Source: CBIHON01 sp966211965 | GTDB lineage: Bacteria; Pseudomonadota; Gammaproteobacteria; Burkholderiales; Burkholderiaceae_D | Direction: 5' to 3' | Assembly: GCA_966211965.1 (NCBI GenBank) | Contig: CBIHON010000002.1 | Span: forward strand, 62,001 to 126,000 | DNA length: 64,000 nt | Part shown: piece by piece, positions 8,093 to 16,267 of the stretch | Position numbering within the stretch: the first letter of the stretch is position 1 | Layout: every line of letters begins with the position of its first letter | The notes under the pieces: generated by a model | Seen by the model: the letters and a program-made list of their open reading frames with translations, nothing else | What the model was told of the DNA's origin: nothing | Databases searched by the model: none | Made by a program: the position numbers and the translations under genes

Positions 8093-9010
8093 ATGCCGCG
8101 AAAGATCGTTCATCACGCCTTGCAGTGGGAACACGATCGGTTGCGCGATGCCACCGAAGGTTTCGAACCCAAAGGATCTTACGGTTTCATCCGTTACCTG
8201 GAGCATGGAATCCCGAATTCGCTGGTGCGCTGGCACTACCATGAAGAATACGAACTGCACCTGATCCTTGAGACCAGCGGCAAGGTCTTTGTCGGCGACT
8301 ATATCGGGCAATTTTCCCCCGGCCACCTGGTGTTGACCGGCCCCAGGGTGCCGCACAACTGGGTCTCGATGGACCCGCCGCCGGAGGGGGTGAAATTACG
8401 CGACATGGCGCTCCACTTTTCCCATGCGCCGCTGGAATTGCTGGGAACTGCAATCCCTGAACTGAGAGTTATCTTTCCGCTGTTGAACCGTTCGTTGCAC
8501 GGCATCGAATTTTTCGGAATGAGCGATCGTGCATTGCAGCATTTCAGTCGCATCCGCAATACAAATGGGTTGCCGCGCTTCATTGAATTTCTCGCTTTTC
8601 TCGGCGAGTTGGCGCAAAGTAGCGATTACCAATTGCTGTCGACCGTGCAGTTGCAATCCTTTGACGACGATACAACGCTGGCGCGCATCAGTTCGGCGAT
8701 CAACTTCATTTTGCAGCACTACAGCAGCCAGTTTTCGATGGGAGAATTATCGCAAGAGCTTGGCATGTCGGAGAGTAAATTCTCCCGCTTTTTCCGCAGC
8801 GCGACCGGCAACAGTTTCACCGATTTCGTCAATCGCCTGCGCATCAACAAGGCCTGCCAACTCTTGATGGAGACCGATCACTACATTACAAATGTCTGCT
8901 ACGACGTCGGCTTCAACAATGTCGCGAATTTCAACCGGAGGTTTTTGGAATTGAAGGGCATGACGCCCAAGGAATTCAGGCTTCACGCCCATGGCAGATT
9001 CGGTGCATGA
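8093..9010 (+). CDS. mtlR: AraC-family regulator with cupin-like sensor domain (MtlR type), copy 1
   Basis: A regulator of 305 residues. An N-terminal cupin-like domain (WHYHEEYELHLILETSGKVF, GHLVLTGPRVPHNW) probably senses the polyol; the C-terminal 100 residues hold two helix-turn-helix motifs with the family signature NVCYDVGFNNVANFNRRFL. It lies directly after the broken mtlY and overlaps the first possible start of the next AraC gene, so the two are co-transcribed. It resembles MtlR, the activator of the mtl operon, and is a candidate for binding the three-half-site operators at 1522, 16164 and 20858. Function by homology and context. Confidence 0.88.
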   Translation: MPRKIVHHALQWEHDRLRDATEGFEPKGSYGFIRYLEHGIPNSLVRWHYHEEYELHLILETSGKVFVGDYIGQFSPGHLVLTGPRVPHNWVSMDPPPEGVKLRDMALHFSHAPLELLGTAIPELRVIFPLLNRSLHGIEFFGMSDRALQHFSRIRNTNGLPRFIEFLAFLGELAQSSDYQLLSTVQLQSFDDDTTLARISSAINFILQHYSSQFSMGELSQELGMSESKFSRFFRSATGNSFTDFVNRLRINKACQLLMETDHYITNVCYDVGFNNVANFNRRFLELKGMTPKEFRLHAHGRFGA

Positions 9011-9042
9011 ACACCGGGCTTACAAACGGAGGCACAGACATC

Positions 9043-9966
9043 ATGGCTGCAATACCACAGAACAGAGGCATTGATCCAGAGCGCAGGCTGCACGGCAAAA
9101 CCCCTGAACTCGAACGCAGAAGTTATGACGGTCTGATGCGCTATCTTGAGCATGGCTATCCCAGCCCCTTGGTGCGCTGGCACTGCCATGAGGAATACGA
9201 ACTGCACTTGATCGTCTCGACCAGCGGCAAGCTGTTCGTCGGAGACTACATCGGCGAATTCGCACCGGGACATTTGGTGCTGACCGGACCGCGCCTGCCG
9301 CACAACTGGATTTCCAGCGGCGGCGTTCCGCCGGAAGGGGTTGCATTGCGCGACATGGTGTTGCAGTTTGCGCATGATCCGCTGGAACAGGCGGCAAAAA
9401 ACATTCCGGAACTGCGTGAGATCCTGCCCTTGCTGGAACTCTCGACCTACGGCGTCGAATTCCTCGATTTTGGCGCGCAAGCGGAACAGCATTTCCTGCG
9501 CATACGCGAGACCAGCGGCACGGAACGTTTTGCCGAATTCCTGAAATTCATTTGCAAGCTGGCGCGCACGACCAATTATCGGCTGCTGTCGAGCGTGAAG
9601 CTGCAGTCCTTCGAGAACGACGCGGAACTGGCGAAGATCAATACCGTGCTCAACTACATTACTGAAAATTATTGCAACCCGATGTCGGCCGAAATGCTGG
9701 CGGAGAAGCTCGGCATGTCGCTCAGTAAATTCTCGCGCTTTTTTCGCAAGGCCACCGGCAACAGCTTTACCGATTTCGTGAGCCGGATCCGCATCAACAA
9801 GGCGTGCCAGTTGCTGATGAATACCGACCAGTACGTGACCAACGTCTGCTACGACGTCGGCTTCAACAATGTCGCCAACTTCAACCGGCGCTTTTTGCAA
9901 TTGAAAGGCGTCACGCCAAAGGAGTACCGGCGCAAGGCGGACGGCCGGTTCGGCGACCAGCCATAG
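9043..9966 (+). CDS. AraC-family regulator, tandem paralogue
   Basis: A 307-residue paralogue of the gene just upstream, with the same layout: cupin-like ligand domain (RWHCHEEYELHLIVSTSGKL) and a C-terminal double helix-turn-helix ending in YDVGFNNVANFNRRFLQLKG. I choose the ATG at 9043 because ACGGAGG lies ten bases upstream; an ATG at 9007 overlaps the previous stop but lacks such a site. Two closely related regulators in tandem may have split duties between the duplicated binding-protein genes, or may respond to different polyols. The duplication is seen; the division of labour is speculation. Confidence 0.87.
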   Translation: MAAIPQNRGIDPERRLHGKTPELERRSYDGLMRYLEHGYPSPLVRWHCHEEYELHLIVSTSGKLFVGDYIGEFAPGHLVLTGPRLPHNWISSGGVPPEGVALRDMVLQFAHDPLEQAAKNIPELREILPLLELSTYGVEFLDFGAQAEQHFLRIRETSGTERFAEFLKFICKLARTTNYRLLSSVKLQSFENDAELAKINTVLNYITENYCNPMSAEMLAEKLGMSLSKFSRFFRKATGNSFTDFVSRIRINKACQLLMNTDQYVTNVCYDVGFNNVANFNRRFLQLKGVTPKEYRRKADGRFGDQP

Positions 9967-9996
9967 TTTTTTATCACAGGGATTGCGCTGCTCCAG

Positions 9997-10106
9997 GTCA
10001 TCCCAGCGGACGCTGGGACCCAGGGTCTTTTGTTGCCGACAGTTGGCTGATAAGCGCTATGGGCTTGTTGCGAAAGTCCCTGGGCACCAGCGTCCGCTGG
10101 GATGAC
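9997..10106. repeat. Inverted repeat with about 29-base arms
   Basis: The left arm (9997-10025) starts GTCATCCCAGCGGACGCTGG and the right arm (10078-10106) is its near-perfect reverse complement, ending CCAGCGTCCGCTGGGATGAC. The loop is about 52 bases. It lies between the second AraC gene and mtlZ. It looks like a miniature inverted-repeat element that may also act as a terminator. Confidence 0.8.
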
Positions 10107-10154
10107 ACGTATGGCATTTTTTGAAACATCAAATAGCTACACCATGAGGACAAC

Positions 10155-11108
10155 ATGATTGCAACAATCGGCGAAGCATTGGTTGATTTGATCGAACAGG
10201 CAGATGGGCGTTTTCAGGCCTGCCTCGGCGGGTCGGTATGTAATTTCACGCTGGGCCTGGCGCGCCAGGGTCTCGCGGCGACTTATCTCAATCCATTGTC
10301 TGCCGACAAATTCGGCAAGAAATTCTTGTCCCTGCTGTCGGACAACGGCGTCAAGTTCGGCAGCCCTGCCGCCAGTCCCTTGCCGACCGCGTTGGCTGTC
10401 GTCAGCCTCGATGCGCACGGTTCGCCCAGCTATGCTTTTTACCGCGAGGCGGTGGCCGATCGCGATGCCAGCGAAGAGGATTTGCTCGATCGCCTGCCCG
10501 ACGGCCTGGCATTACTGCATACCGGCGGCTTGGCCTTGGTGCCGGACGACATGGTAAAAATTCTGGCGGCGATACGCACGGCAAAAGTGCGCGGCGCGAT
10601 CGTGTCGATCGATGCCAACCTGCGGCCGATGGTGGTCAAGCAGACCGATGAATATATCAAGGGCGTGCGGCTCGCAATCCGGCAGGCGCATATCGTCAAG
10701 GTGAGCGACGAAGACTTGGCGATACTCGGCATGGACAATGCGAACCTGGACGAACTGGCCGAAATCCTGTTCGACGATTCGACTGTGCAATTGATCGCTT
10801 TCACACGCGGCGCGGGAGGCGCGGCATTGCTGACGCGCACCTGCCGGGTCGAACTGCCGGTGCCGCGCAACCTGAAAGTGGTCGACACGGTCGGCGCCGG
10901 CGATTGCTTTCATGCCGGCCTGATCGCCTATCTGCAGCGCATGGCGAAAGCCAGCACCGTGAGTGACCTGGAACAGCTCGACCGGCCCATGCTGGAAGCG
11001 GCGCTGCAGCACGCGATTTGCTCCGCCAGCCTGAACATCATGCGCGCCGGCTGCGATCCTGCGACATGGGAGCAGGTGGTGCAGTTCAAGACATCACTGA
11101 TGCAATAA
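10155..11108 (+). CDS. mtlZ: PfkB-family carbohydrate kinase (fructokinase type)
   Basis: A 317-residue ribokinase/PfkB-fold kinase. The second signature of the family, DTVGAGDCFHAGL, contains the catalytic aspartate and anion hole, near residue 250; GGSVCNFTLGLARQG near the N-terminus is the substrate-side signature. In mtl operons this gene phosphorylates the fructose made by mannitol dehydrogenase. Here it follows the two AraC genes and is separated from them by a long inverted repeat, so it may have its own promoter. Substrate is inferred from operon content; fructose is most likely. Confidence 0.88.
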   Translation: MIATIGEALVDLIEQADGRFQACLGGSVCNFTLGLARQGLAATYLNPLSADKFGKKFLSLLSDNGVKFGSPAASPLPTALAVVSLDAHGSPSYAFYREAVADRDASEEDLLDRLPDGLALLHTGGLALVPDDMVKILAAIRTAKVRGAIVSIDANLRPMVVKQTDEYIKGVRLAIRQAHIVKVSDEDLAILGMDNANLDELAEILFDDSTVQLIAFTRGAGGAALLTRTCRVELPVPRNLKVVDTVGAGDCFHAGLIAYLQRMAKASTVSDLEQLDRPMLEAALQHAICSASLNIMRAGCDPATWEQVVQFKTSLMQ

Positions 11109-11126
11109 GGCTTGTATAACCAAGCT

Positions 11127-11335
11127 ATTGAGAATTACGTAATACACGTAATACATGACCGCCAGCATGGTGTAACAAGGCGGGTGCAACCCCATAGGCG
11201 CTAACGTTGACTGGTAATAAGTCTTGGTTCCCTCCCCCTGAAGGGGAGGGGGCCGGAAGGGAACGTCCAAAGGTTGGCGCCTATGGGGTTGTCCCCCCTT
11301 GCCTGGAGGCTGTCATCAATTCTGTAAACATCAAT
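11127..11335. repeat. ATTGA...TCAAT-bounded miniature element, copy A
   Basis: Begins ATTGAGAATTACGTAA and ends GCTGTCATCAATTC then TGTAAACATCAAT. A second element with closely matching ends but a different interior lies at 36407-36543. The terminal five bases are inverted (ATTGA/TCAAT). Its right end stops two bases before the Shine-Dalgarno-like AGGTGG of the next gene, so the element supplies that gene's immediate upstream region. Confidence 0.6.
11187..11291. repeat. Internal inverted repeat of the miniature element
   Basis: Arms CAACCCCATAGGCGCTAAC (11187-11205) and GTTGGCGCCTATGGGGTTG (11273-11291) pair at 18 of 19 positions. Inside is a smaller hairpin, CCCTCCCC...GGGGAGGG. This gives copy A a strong stem that copy B lacks. 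Confidence 0.75.
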
Positions 11336-11346
11336 AGGTGGAAAGA

Positions 11347-13410
11347 ATGCGAATGACGAAGCTGCGGCACTATTTGCCGGCCGCCACAATTGCCTTGTCC
11401 ATGCTGTGTCCGGCCGGCTCGGCGTGCGCCGAAGAACTGGTGTCCCTGGTCGCCGGCGAGTATCCGCCGTATATCGGCGCAGGTCTACCGGACAAGGGCT
11501 ATGTATTCGAACTGGTGCAGGAGGCCTTCAAGCGCCGCGGCTATCACACCCGCATCCAGTTCTATCCATGGGCTCGGGCCACCATGATGGCAAGTCAGGG
11601 TGAAGTCGACGGCCTGATCCCGGCGCACGACGACAATAAGCCTGAGCAGAGTGCAAGTTTCGTCTACTCCAATCCTTTTCCCGGCGGGATCACCGGCCTG
11701 CTCAAGCGCAAATCGCTGCAAGCGGGCTACTCGAAAGAAGAGAGCAAAGACCAGGCAGCGCTTTTCAAATCCCTGAAACCCTATCGCTTCGGCGCGGTGC
11801 GCAGCGGGGTCTCGCTGCCGGCCTTCGATGAAGCGCAATTTCTCGGCAAGGAAATGAGCAATGGCGATCTGCAGAATCTCGACAAATTGGAGGCCGAGCG
11901 AATCGATTTCGCGCTGATCGACAAGTACAGCGCGGCCGACCAGATGGTGGGGCAGCGTCCGCACCTGATCGGCAAACTCGAATTCATGACGCCGCCGCTG
12001 GCGCAGCGGGACTTCTACGTCGCGTTCTCGCCCAAAGGCGGCCGGCATGTCCAATTGGCGGCCGCATTCAACCAAGGCCTGGATGAGATGACTCGCGACG
12101 GCGGCCTGGCGAAAATCCTGGAGAAGCATGGCCTGTTCCCGCCGAAAAAAGCCAAACCGGGCAAAGTGCAGCTCACCATCGGGACCGTCAACAACAGCGA
12201 CATGCTGGTGATGCAGCGCCTGTCCAAGGACTTTGAAAAGCAGTATCCGGGCATCGAACTGGAGTGGCGCGTGCTCGATGAAAACACCTTGCGCCTGCGT
12301 TTGCTGAGCGACCTCGCGATCTCCGACGGCCAATTCGACGTCATGACGATCGGCACCTACGAAGCTCCAATCTGGGCCAAGCAGGGATGGCTCGCGCCGC
12401 TGCAGGAGCTCCCGGAAAAATACGACGTCGACGATTTGCTGTCGAGCGTGCGTGCAGGTCTCTCCTATAACGGACAACTTTTCGCCGTGCCGTTTTACGC
12501 CGAAAGTTCGATGACTTTCTACCGCAAGGATTTGTTCGCCAAGGCCGGGATCGCGATGCCGGCCAAGCCCAGTTATGAGGACATCCGAAGATTCGCCGCG
12601 AAGATCCACGATGCCAATGCGGGCGTGTACGGCATCTGCCTGCGCGGCAAACCGGGCTGGGGAGAAAACATGGCATTTCTCACCACCTTGGTCAATGCCT
12701 ACGGCGGGCGCTGGTTCGACGAATCCTGGCGCCCCGAACTGGATTCTGCACACTGGGAAAAAGCGATCGCCTTCTACAAGGACTTGCTCGGAAAATACGG
12801 TCCGCCGCATGTCGAGCGCAATGGGTTCAACGAGAACCTGGCGCTGTTTTCAGAAGGGCATTGCGGCATCTGGATCGACGCCACCGTCGCCGCCGGCATG
12901 TTGTTCGACCCGAAGCGTTCGAAGTTTGCCGGACAACTGGGATATGTGGCGGCCCCAGGCGCGCTGACCGCGAAAGGCAGCGCCTGGCTGTGGAGCTGGG
13001 CCTTGGCCATCCCGAATTCGTCGACCCATAAAAAAGAGGCAAAAGAGTTCATCGCATGGGCGACCTCGAAAGGCTATATCCAGACCGTCGCCAAGAATTT
13101 CGGCTGGGTTGCGGTCCCGCCGGGCACGCGCAAATCCACCTATGCCAATGGCAACTACGTGAAGGCGGCGCCGTTCGCGCAATTCGTGCTGAACGCGATC
13201 GAGAGCGCCGATGTGAAGAACTCCACCATGAAGCCGAAGCCGTATGTCGGGATTCAATATGCCGGGATTCCTGAATTTCCGGCGATCGGCAACCAGGTCG
13301 GCGCCGAAATGGCCAGGATGCTGCGCGGCGAGCAATCGGTGAAAGAGGCGCTGGGGCGCTCGCAGACTTTTACGATGGAGCAGATGAGAAATTCGGGGTA
13401 TGTAAAGTAA
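11347..13410 (+). CDS. Tandem fusion of two periplasmic binding-protein domains
   Basis: A 687-residue exported protein with two unrelated solute-binding modules. A signal peptide ends near residue 28 (SACA/EEL). Residues about 30-262 are a family 3 (amino-acid/PBPb-type) module: GEYPPYIGAG, FYPWARATMM, DFALIDKYSA. A proline/lysine linker, PPKKAKPGK (265-273), leads to a complete MtlE-like module (274-687) with VYGICLRGKPGWG and GHCGIWIDAT, related to the stand-alone mtlE genes. There is no membrane anchor or permease gene next to it. The start is the ATG at 11347 after AGGTGG. It may deliver two ligands or act as a ligand-gated sensor for a partner protein. The fusion is directly visible; the role is unknown. 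Confidence 0.9.
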   Translation: MRMTKLRHYLPAATIALSMLCPAGSACAEELVSLVAGEYPPYIGAGLPDKGYVFELVQEAFKRRGYHTRIQFYPWARATMMASQGEVDGLIPAHDDNKPEQSASFVYSNPFPGGITGLLKRKSLQAGYSKEESKDQAALFKSLKPYRFGAVRSGVSLPAFDEAQFLGKEMSNGDLQNLDKLEAERIDFALIDKYSAADQMVGQRPHLIGKLEFMTPPLAQRDFYVAFSPKGGRHVQLAAAFNQGLDEMTRDGGLAKILEKHGLFPPKKAKPGKVQLTIGTVNNSDMLVMQRLSKDFEKQYPGIELEWRVLDENTLRLRLLSDLAISDGQFDVMTIGTYEAPIWAKQGWLAPLQELPEKYDVDDLLSSVRAGLSYNGQLFAVPFYAESSMTFYRKDLFAKAGIAMPAKPSYEDIRRFAAKIHDANAGVYGICLRGKPGWGENMAFLTTLVNAYGGRWFDESWRPELDSAHWEKAIAFYKDLLGKYGPPHVERNGFNENLALFSEGHCGIWIDATVAAGMLFDPKRSKFAGQLGYVAAPGALTAKGSAWLWSWALAIPNSSTHKKEAKEFIAWATSKGYIQTVAKNFGWVAVPPGTRKSTYANGNYVKAAPFAQFVLNAIESADVKNSTMKPKPYVGIQYAGIPEFPAIGNQVGAEMARMLRGEQSVKEALGRSQTFTMEQMRNSGYVK

Positions 13411-13500
13411 GGCGCGGCGTCCGGGCGCTGCGCCTGGCCTAGCGCAAAATCGGCAGCCTTTGCCGCATAATACGGGGCAATCTCTTTTGCTGCCGGTGCC

Positions 13501-15177
13501 ATGTACACCCATTTTTTCAGGCTGAATCAAAATCCGTTTTCCATCGCGCCCGACCCTCGCTTCCTGTTCATGAGCGAGCGCCATCGCGAGGCCTTGGCGC
13601 ATCTGCTGTACGGCGTCGGCCGCGGTGGCGGGTTTGTGCTGTTGACCGGTGAAATCGGCGCCGGCAAGACCACGATCTGCCGCTGCTTCCTGGAGCAGAT
13701 TCCGGCCAATTGCAGGGTCGCCTATATCTTCAATCCGGAGTTGACGGTAGCGGAGCTGCTCGAATCGATATGCGATGAATTCCGCATCGAATTGCCGCAA
13801 GTTCAACGCGGCGCCGCAACGGTTAAAGACTATGTCGATGCATTGAACCGCTACCTGCTGGCGTCACATGCGGAAGGTTGGAACAACGTGCTCATCATCG
13901 ATGAAGCGCAAAACCTGTCGGCCGGCGTGCTGGAGCAATTGCGCCTGCTGACCAACCTGGAAACCAGTCAATCCAAGCTGCTGCAAATCATCCTGATAGG
14001 ACAGCCGGAATTGCGCGCCATGCTGGCCCGGCCCGAGCTGGAACAACTGGCGCAGCGCGTCATCGCGCGCTACCACCTCGACGCGCTGTCGGCGCAGGAA
14101 ACCGTTCGTTACATCCAGCATCGCCTTGCGGTCGCCGGTCTGCTCGATCGATCGCCATTTCAGGCGCGGCGTGTGCGGCAGATTCACCGGTTGACCGGCG
14201 GCGTGCCGCGCCGCGTCAATCTGCTGTGCGACCGCGCGCTGCTCGGCGCCTACGTGGAAGACCGGCATCAGGTGGACCGGCGGATTTTGAAGAAGGCGGC
14301 GGCCGAGATTTTCGGCCAGGAGAGCGCTGCCGCGGCCTTCACGATGCGGCGTTGGCGCATCGGCTTGCTGGGGCTCTTGGCCGGCGCCGGCATCGCCGCT
14401 GCGGTCTGGGCGGCAAGTCATGGCTTTCGCCCCGAGCCCTCCAAGATGGCATCGGCCCAGGCGGTAGCGGAGCGCGCCGTTGCCGCGGCAAAGCCATCCC
14501 AGCCCGCGCCAGTTGCACCGGCCCCCGCTCTGCCGTTAGCGCAATCGAACGCTGCCATTGCCGGCGATGCCAGCGATGAAAAAACCATTTACAAGGACTT
14601 GGCCGCCTTGTGGGACGTATCGCTCGCGGACGGCGCATCGTGTCAGGCGGCATTGGAAAAAGACTTGCATTGCTATCGCAGCAATCGTGGTCTTGCGCTG
14701 CTGCGCGAGTTGGATCGTCCGGCGATTCTCACGCTGTATGAAGAAAGCGGCGCTGCTTACCCCGCGCTTCTAACCGCTTTGAGCAAGACCAGCGCCACCT
14801 TGCATATCGCCGGCGCGAATCAAACCGTCGGCCTGCCGGCGCTTGCCCGTAAATTCCGCGGCGAATTCACCACCTTTTGGCGCGCGCCGCAAAGCCTCCG
14901 GGAAAAAATCGGCAGCGGCGATCGCGGTCCGGACGTCGATTGGCTGGCTGCGCAATTGGCGAAATTGAATGGCGCCGGAGCAGGAGCGTGGGCCGCGGGC
15001 CAGCCATACGATCAGGCGTTGACAGCGCAGGTGCGTGAATTCCAGTTGGCGCAAGGCCTGGAGGCGGACGGCGTGGCCGGCCCTAAAACCCTCATGTATC
15101 TCAATAGCGCAGCCGGCATCAAGGAGCCGCATCTGCTCGACAGTGCACCGGCCGCCAAGCCGGCGATAGAAAAATAA
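13501..15177 (+). CDS. gspA: GspA/ExeA-type AAA ATPase with peptidoglycan-binding domain
   Basis: A 558-residue inner-membrane ATPase that, with GspB, helps place the type II secretion secretin through the peptidoglycan. An ExeA-type AAA domain fills residues 1-270 (Walker A GEIGAGKTT, Walker B VLIIDEAQNL, sensor region HRLTGGVPRRVNLL). One membrane helix lies at about 287-304, then a periplasmic part with a C-terminal peptidoglycan-binding fold (about 500-540, VREFQLAQGLEADGVAGPKT). The stop is followed two bases later by gspB. No other type II secretion genes are in the window. Confident by domain order and partner. Confidence 0.92.
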   Translation: MYTHFFRLNQNPFSIAPDPRFLFMSERHREALAHLLYGVGRGGGFVLLTGEIGAGKTTICRCFLEQIPANCRVAYIFNPELTVAELLESICDEFRIELPQVQRGAATVKDYVDALNRYLLASHAEGWNNVLIIDEAQNLSAGVLEQLRLLTNLETSQSKLLQIILIGQPELRAMLARPELEQLAQRVIARYHLDALSAQETVRYIQHRLAVAGLLDRSPFQARRVRQIHRLTGGVPRRVNLLCDRALLGAYVEDRHQVDRRILKKAAAEIFGQESAAAAFTMRRWRIGLLGLLAGAGIAAAVWAASHGFRPEPSKMASAQAVAERAVAAAKPSQPAPVAPAPALPLAQSNAAIAGDASDEKTIYKDLAALWDVSLADGASCQAALEKDLHCYRSNRGLALLRELDRPAILTLYEESGAAYPALLTALSKTSATLHIAGANQTVGLPALARKFRGEFTTFWRAPQSLREKIGSGDRGPDVDWLAAQLAKLNGAGAGAWAAGQPYDQALTAQVREFQLAQGLEADGVAGPKTLMYLNSAAGIKEPHLLDSAPAAKPAIEK

Positions 15178-15179
15178 TC

Positions 15180-15914
15180 ATGTCCTATATTCTCGACGCA
15201 TTAAAAAAAGCGGAATCGGAACGCAAGCTGGGTTCGGTGCCGACCATCCATGCGCATGGCCCCGCCTCGCTGGCGGAACGGCGCGCCCAGCCAAATCGGC
15301 GGTGGATATGGAGCGCGCTGCTTGTGTTGCCGTTCATGGGCGGCGTGTTGGTTTGGTTGTACTTTCGCCAGTCCGCGCTGCCGCCTCCGCCAGCCGTGAA
15401 AGCACAACTGTCCGCACAAACTATGCCCGTCGTCGCGGCGCAATCGCGGGCGCCCGTCATGCCGCAGTCGGAAAATCTGCAAGAGGCGGCGCCAGCCCGG
15501 ACGGGGGCCGCACTGCCGGCAGCCGCAGCGAGCAAGACGGAACTGCCCAAGCTTGCGTCCTCTGAGCCGCGACCGGAAAACGGGGAACAGAGACGCGCCG
15601 ACAGAGAGAGCGGCGATAAGGCGCGCACGGCAGTCCCGTCCCTTGCCTCACAACCTGCCGCCGCCGAAGTGCCGATGCTGCATGAACTGCCGGAAAACAT
15701 CCAGCGCGCCATTCCCGCCATGGTAATCGGCGGCTATCTCTATGCCCCCGACCCGGCAGCGCGCTCGGTGGTCGTCAACAATAAATTTCTACGCGAAGGC
15801 GACGAAGCCGCGCCGGAAATCATGCTGGAAAAGCTGCTGCCGAAAGAGGCGATTTTCAGTTACAGAGGATATCGTTACCGCCTCTCTTACACACAGAATG
15901 GAGCAGGCCGATAA
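15180..15914 (+). CDS. gspB: General secretion pathway protein B
   Basis: A 244-residue bitopic protein and partner of GspA. It starts MSYILDALKKAESERKLG, the usual N-terminus of the family. A single membrane helix occupies residues about 39-60, a proline/alanine-rich periplasmic stretch covers 61-165, and the C-terminal GspB domain (IPAMVIGGYLYAPDPAARSV) covers about 175-240. It is translated two bases after gspA, so the pair forms one operon. It likely bridges GspA to the secretin. Call from N-terminal signature, C-terminal domain and neighbour. Confidence 0.9.
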   Translation: MSYILDALKKAESERKLGSVPTIHAHGPASLAERRAQPNRRWIWSALLVLPFMGGVLVWLYFRQSALPPPPAVKAQLSAQTMPVVAAQSRAPVMPQSENLQEAAPARTGAALPAAAASKTELPKLASSEPRPENGEQRRADRESGDKARTAVPSLASQPAAAEVPMLHELPENIQRAIPAMVIGGYLYAPDPAARSVVVNNKFLREGDEAAPEIMLEKLLPKEAIFSYRGYRYRLSYTQNGAGR

Positions 15915-15930
15915 GAGCAGCTGGGCATTT

Positions 15931-16053
15931 CTAAGAAACCGATTTGCTATACGCGTAGAACACTTCGTCGCGTACCCATCCCATGGATTCATAGAGCGAT
16001 TGCGCCGAGATCTTTGATAGAGGCGAGGCGGATAGAGAGAGTTCATCGAGGTA
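15931..16053 (-). pseudogene. C-terminal remnant of a GNAT acetyltransferase
   Basis: Read on the minus strand from 16053 to the TAG at 15931, the frame gives SAQSLYESMGWVRDEVFYAY near its end, which matches the typical final strand of GNAT N-acetyltransferases (AQ-LYE-LGW...D-VFY-Y). A stop codon lies just upstream in frame and no start or acetyl-CoA-binding motif remains, so only about 41 codons survive. It marks a gene lost at the junction where mtlE copy 2 now sits. Confidence 0.65.
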
Positions 16054-16163
16054 TTAATAGTCTGGAATTTGTTGTGCTTATGTATAGCGCTTCACGGTTT
16101 AAGCGCGCCGATTGCACTGTCGGCATGCCTCTCAAATGTGGTTTGCATGAAGCTCTGCAAAAT

Positions 16164-16218
16164 AGTACCGAGACTAGATTTCCCAGTATCAAGAAGTATC
16201 GAGGGCCGATGATAAATT
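16164..16218 (+). promoter_or_regulatory. Three-half-site operator and promoter of mtlE copy 2
   Basis: AGTACC (16164-16169), 15 bases, AGTATC (16185-16190), 4 bases, AGTATC (16195-16200), 10 bases, GATAAATT (16211-16218). Spacing is identical to the sites at 1522-1576 and 20858-20912, although the DNA between the half-sites differs from copy 1. It is conserved despite lying outside the identical 1247-base block, which supports selection on the half-sites. Confidence 0.7.
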
Positions 16219-16267
16219 GTATCCGTGCTGATAAACAGCATATTAAAAATCCACGGAGACATTCAAT

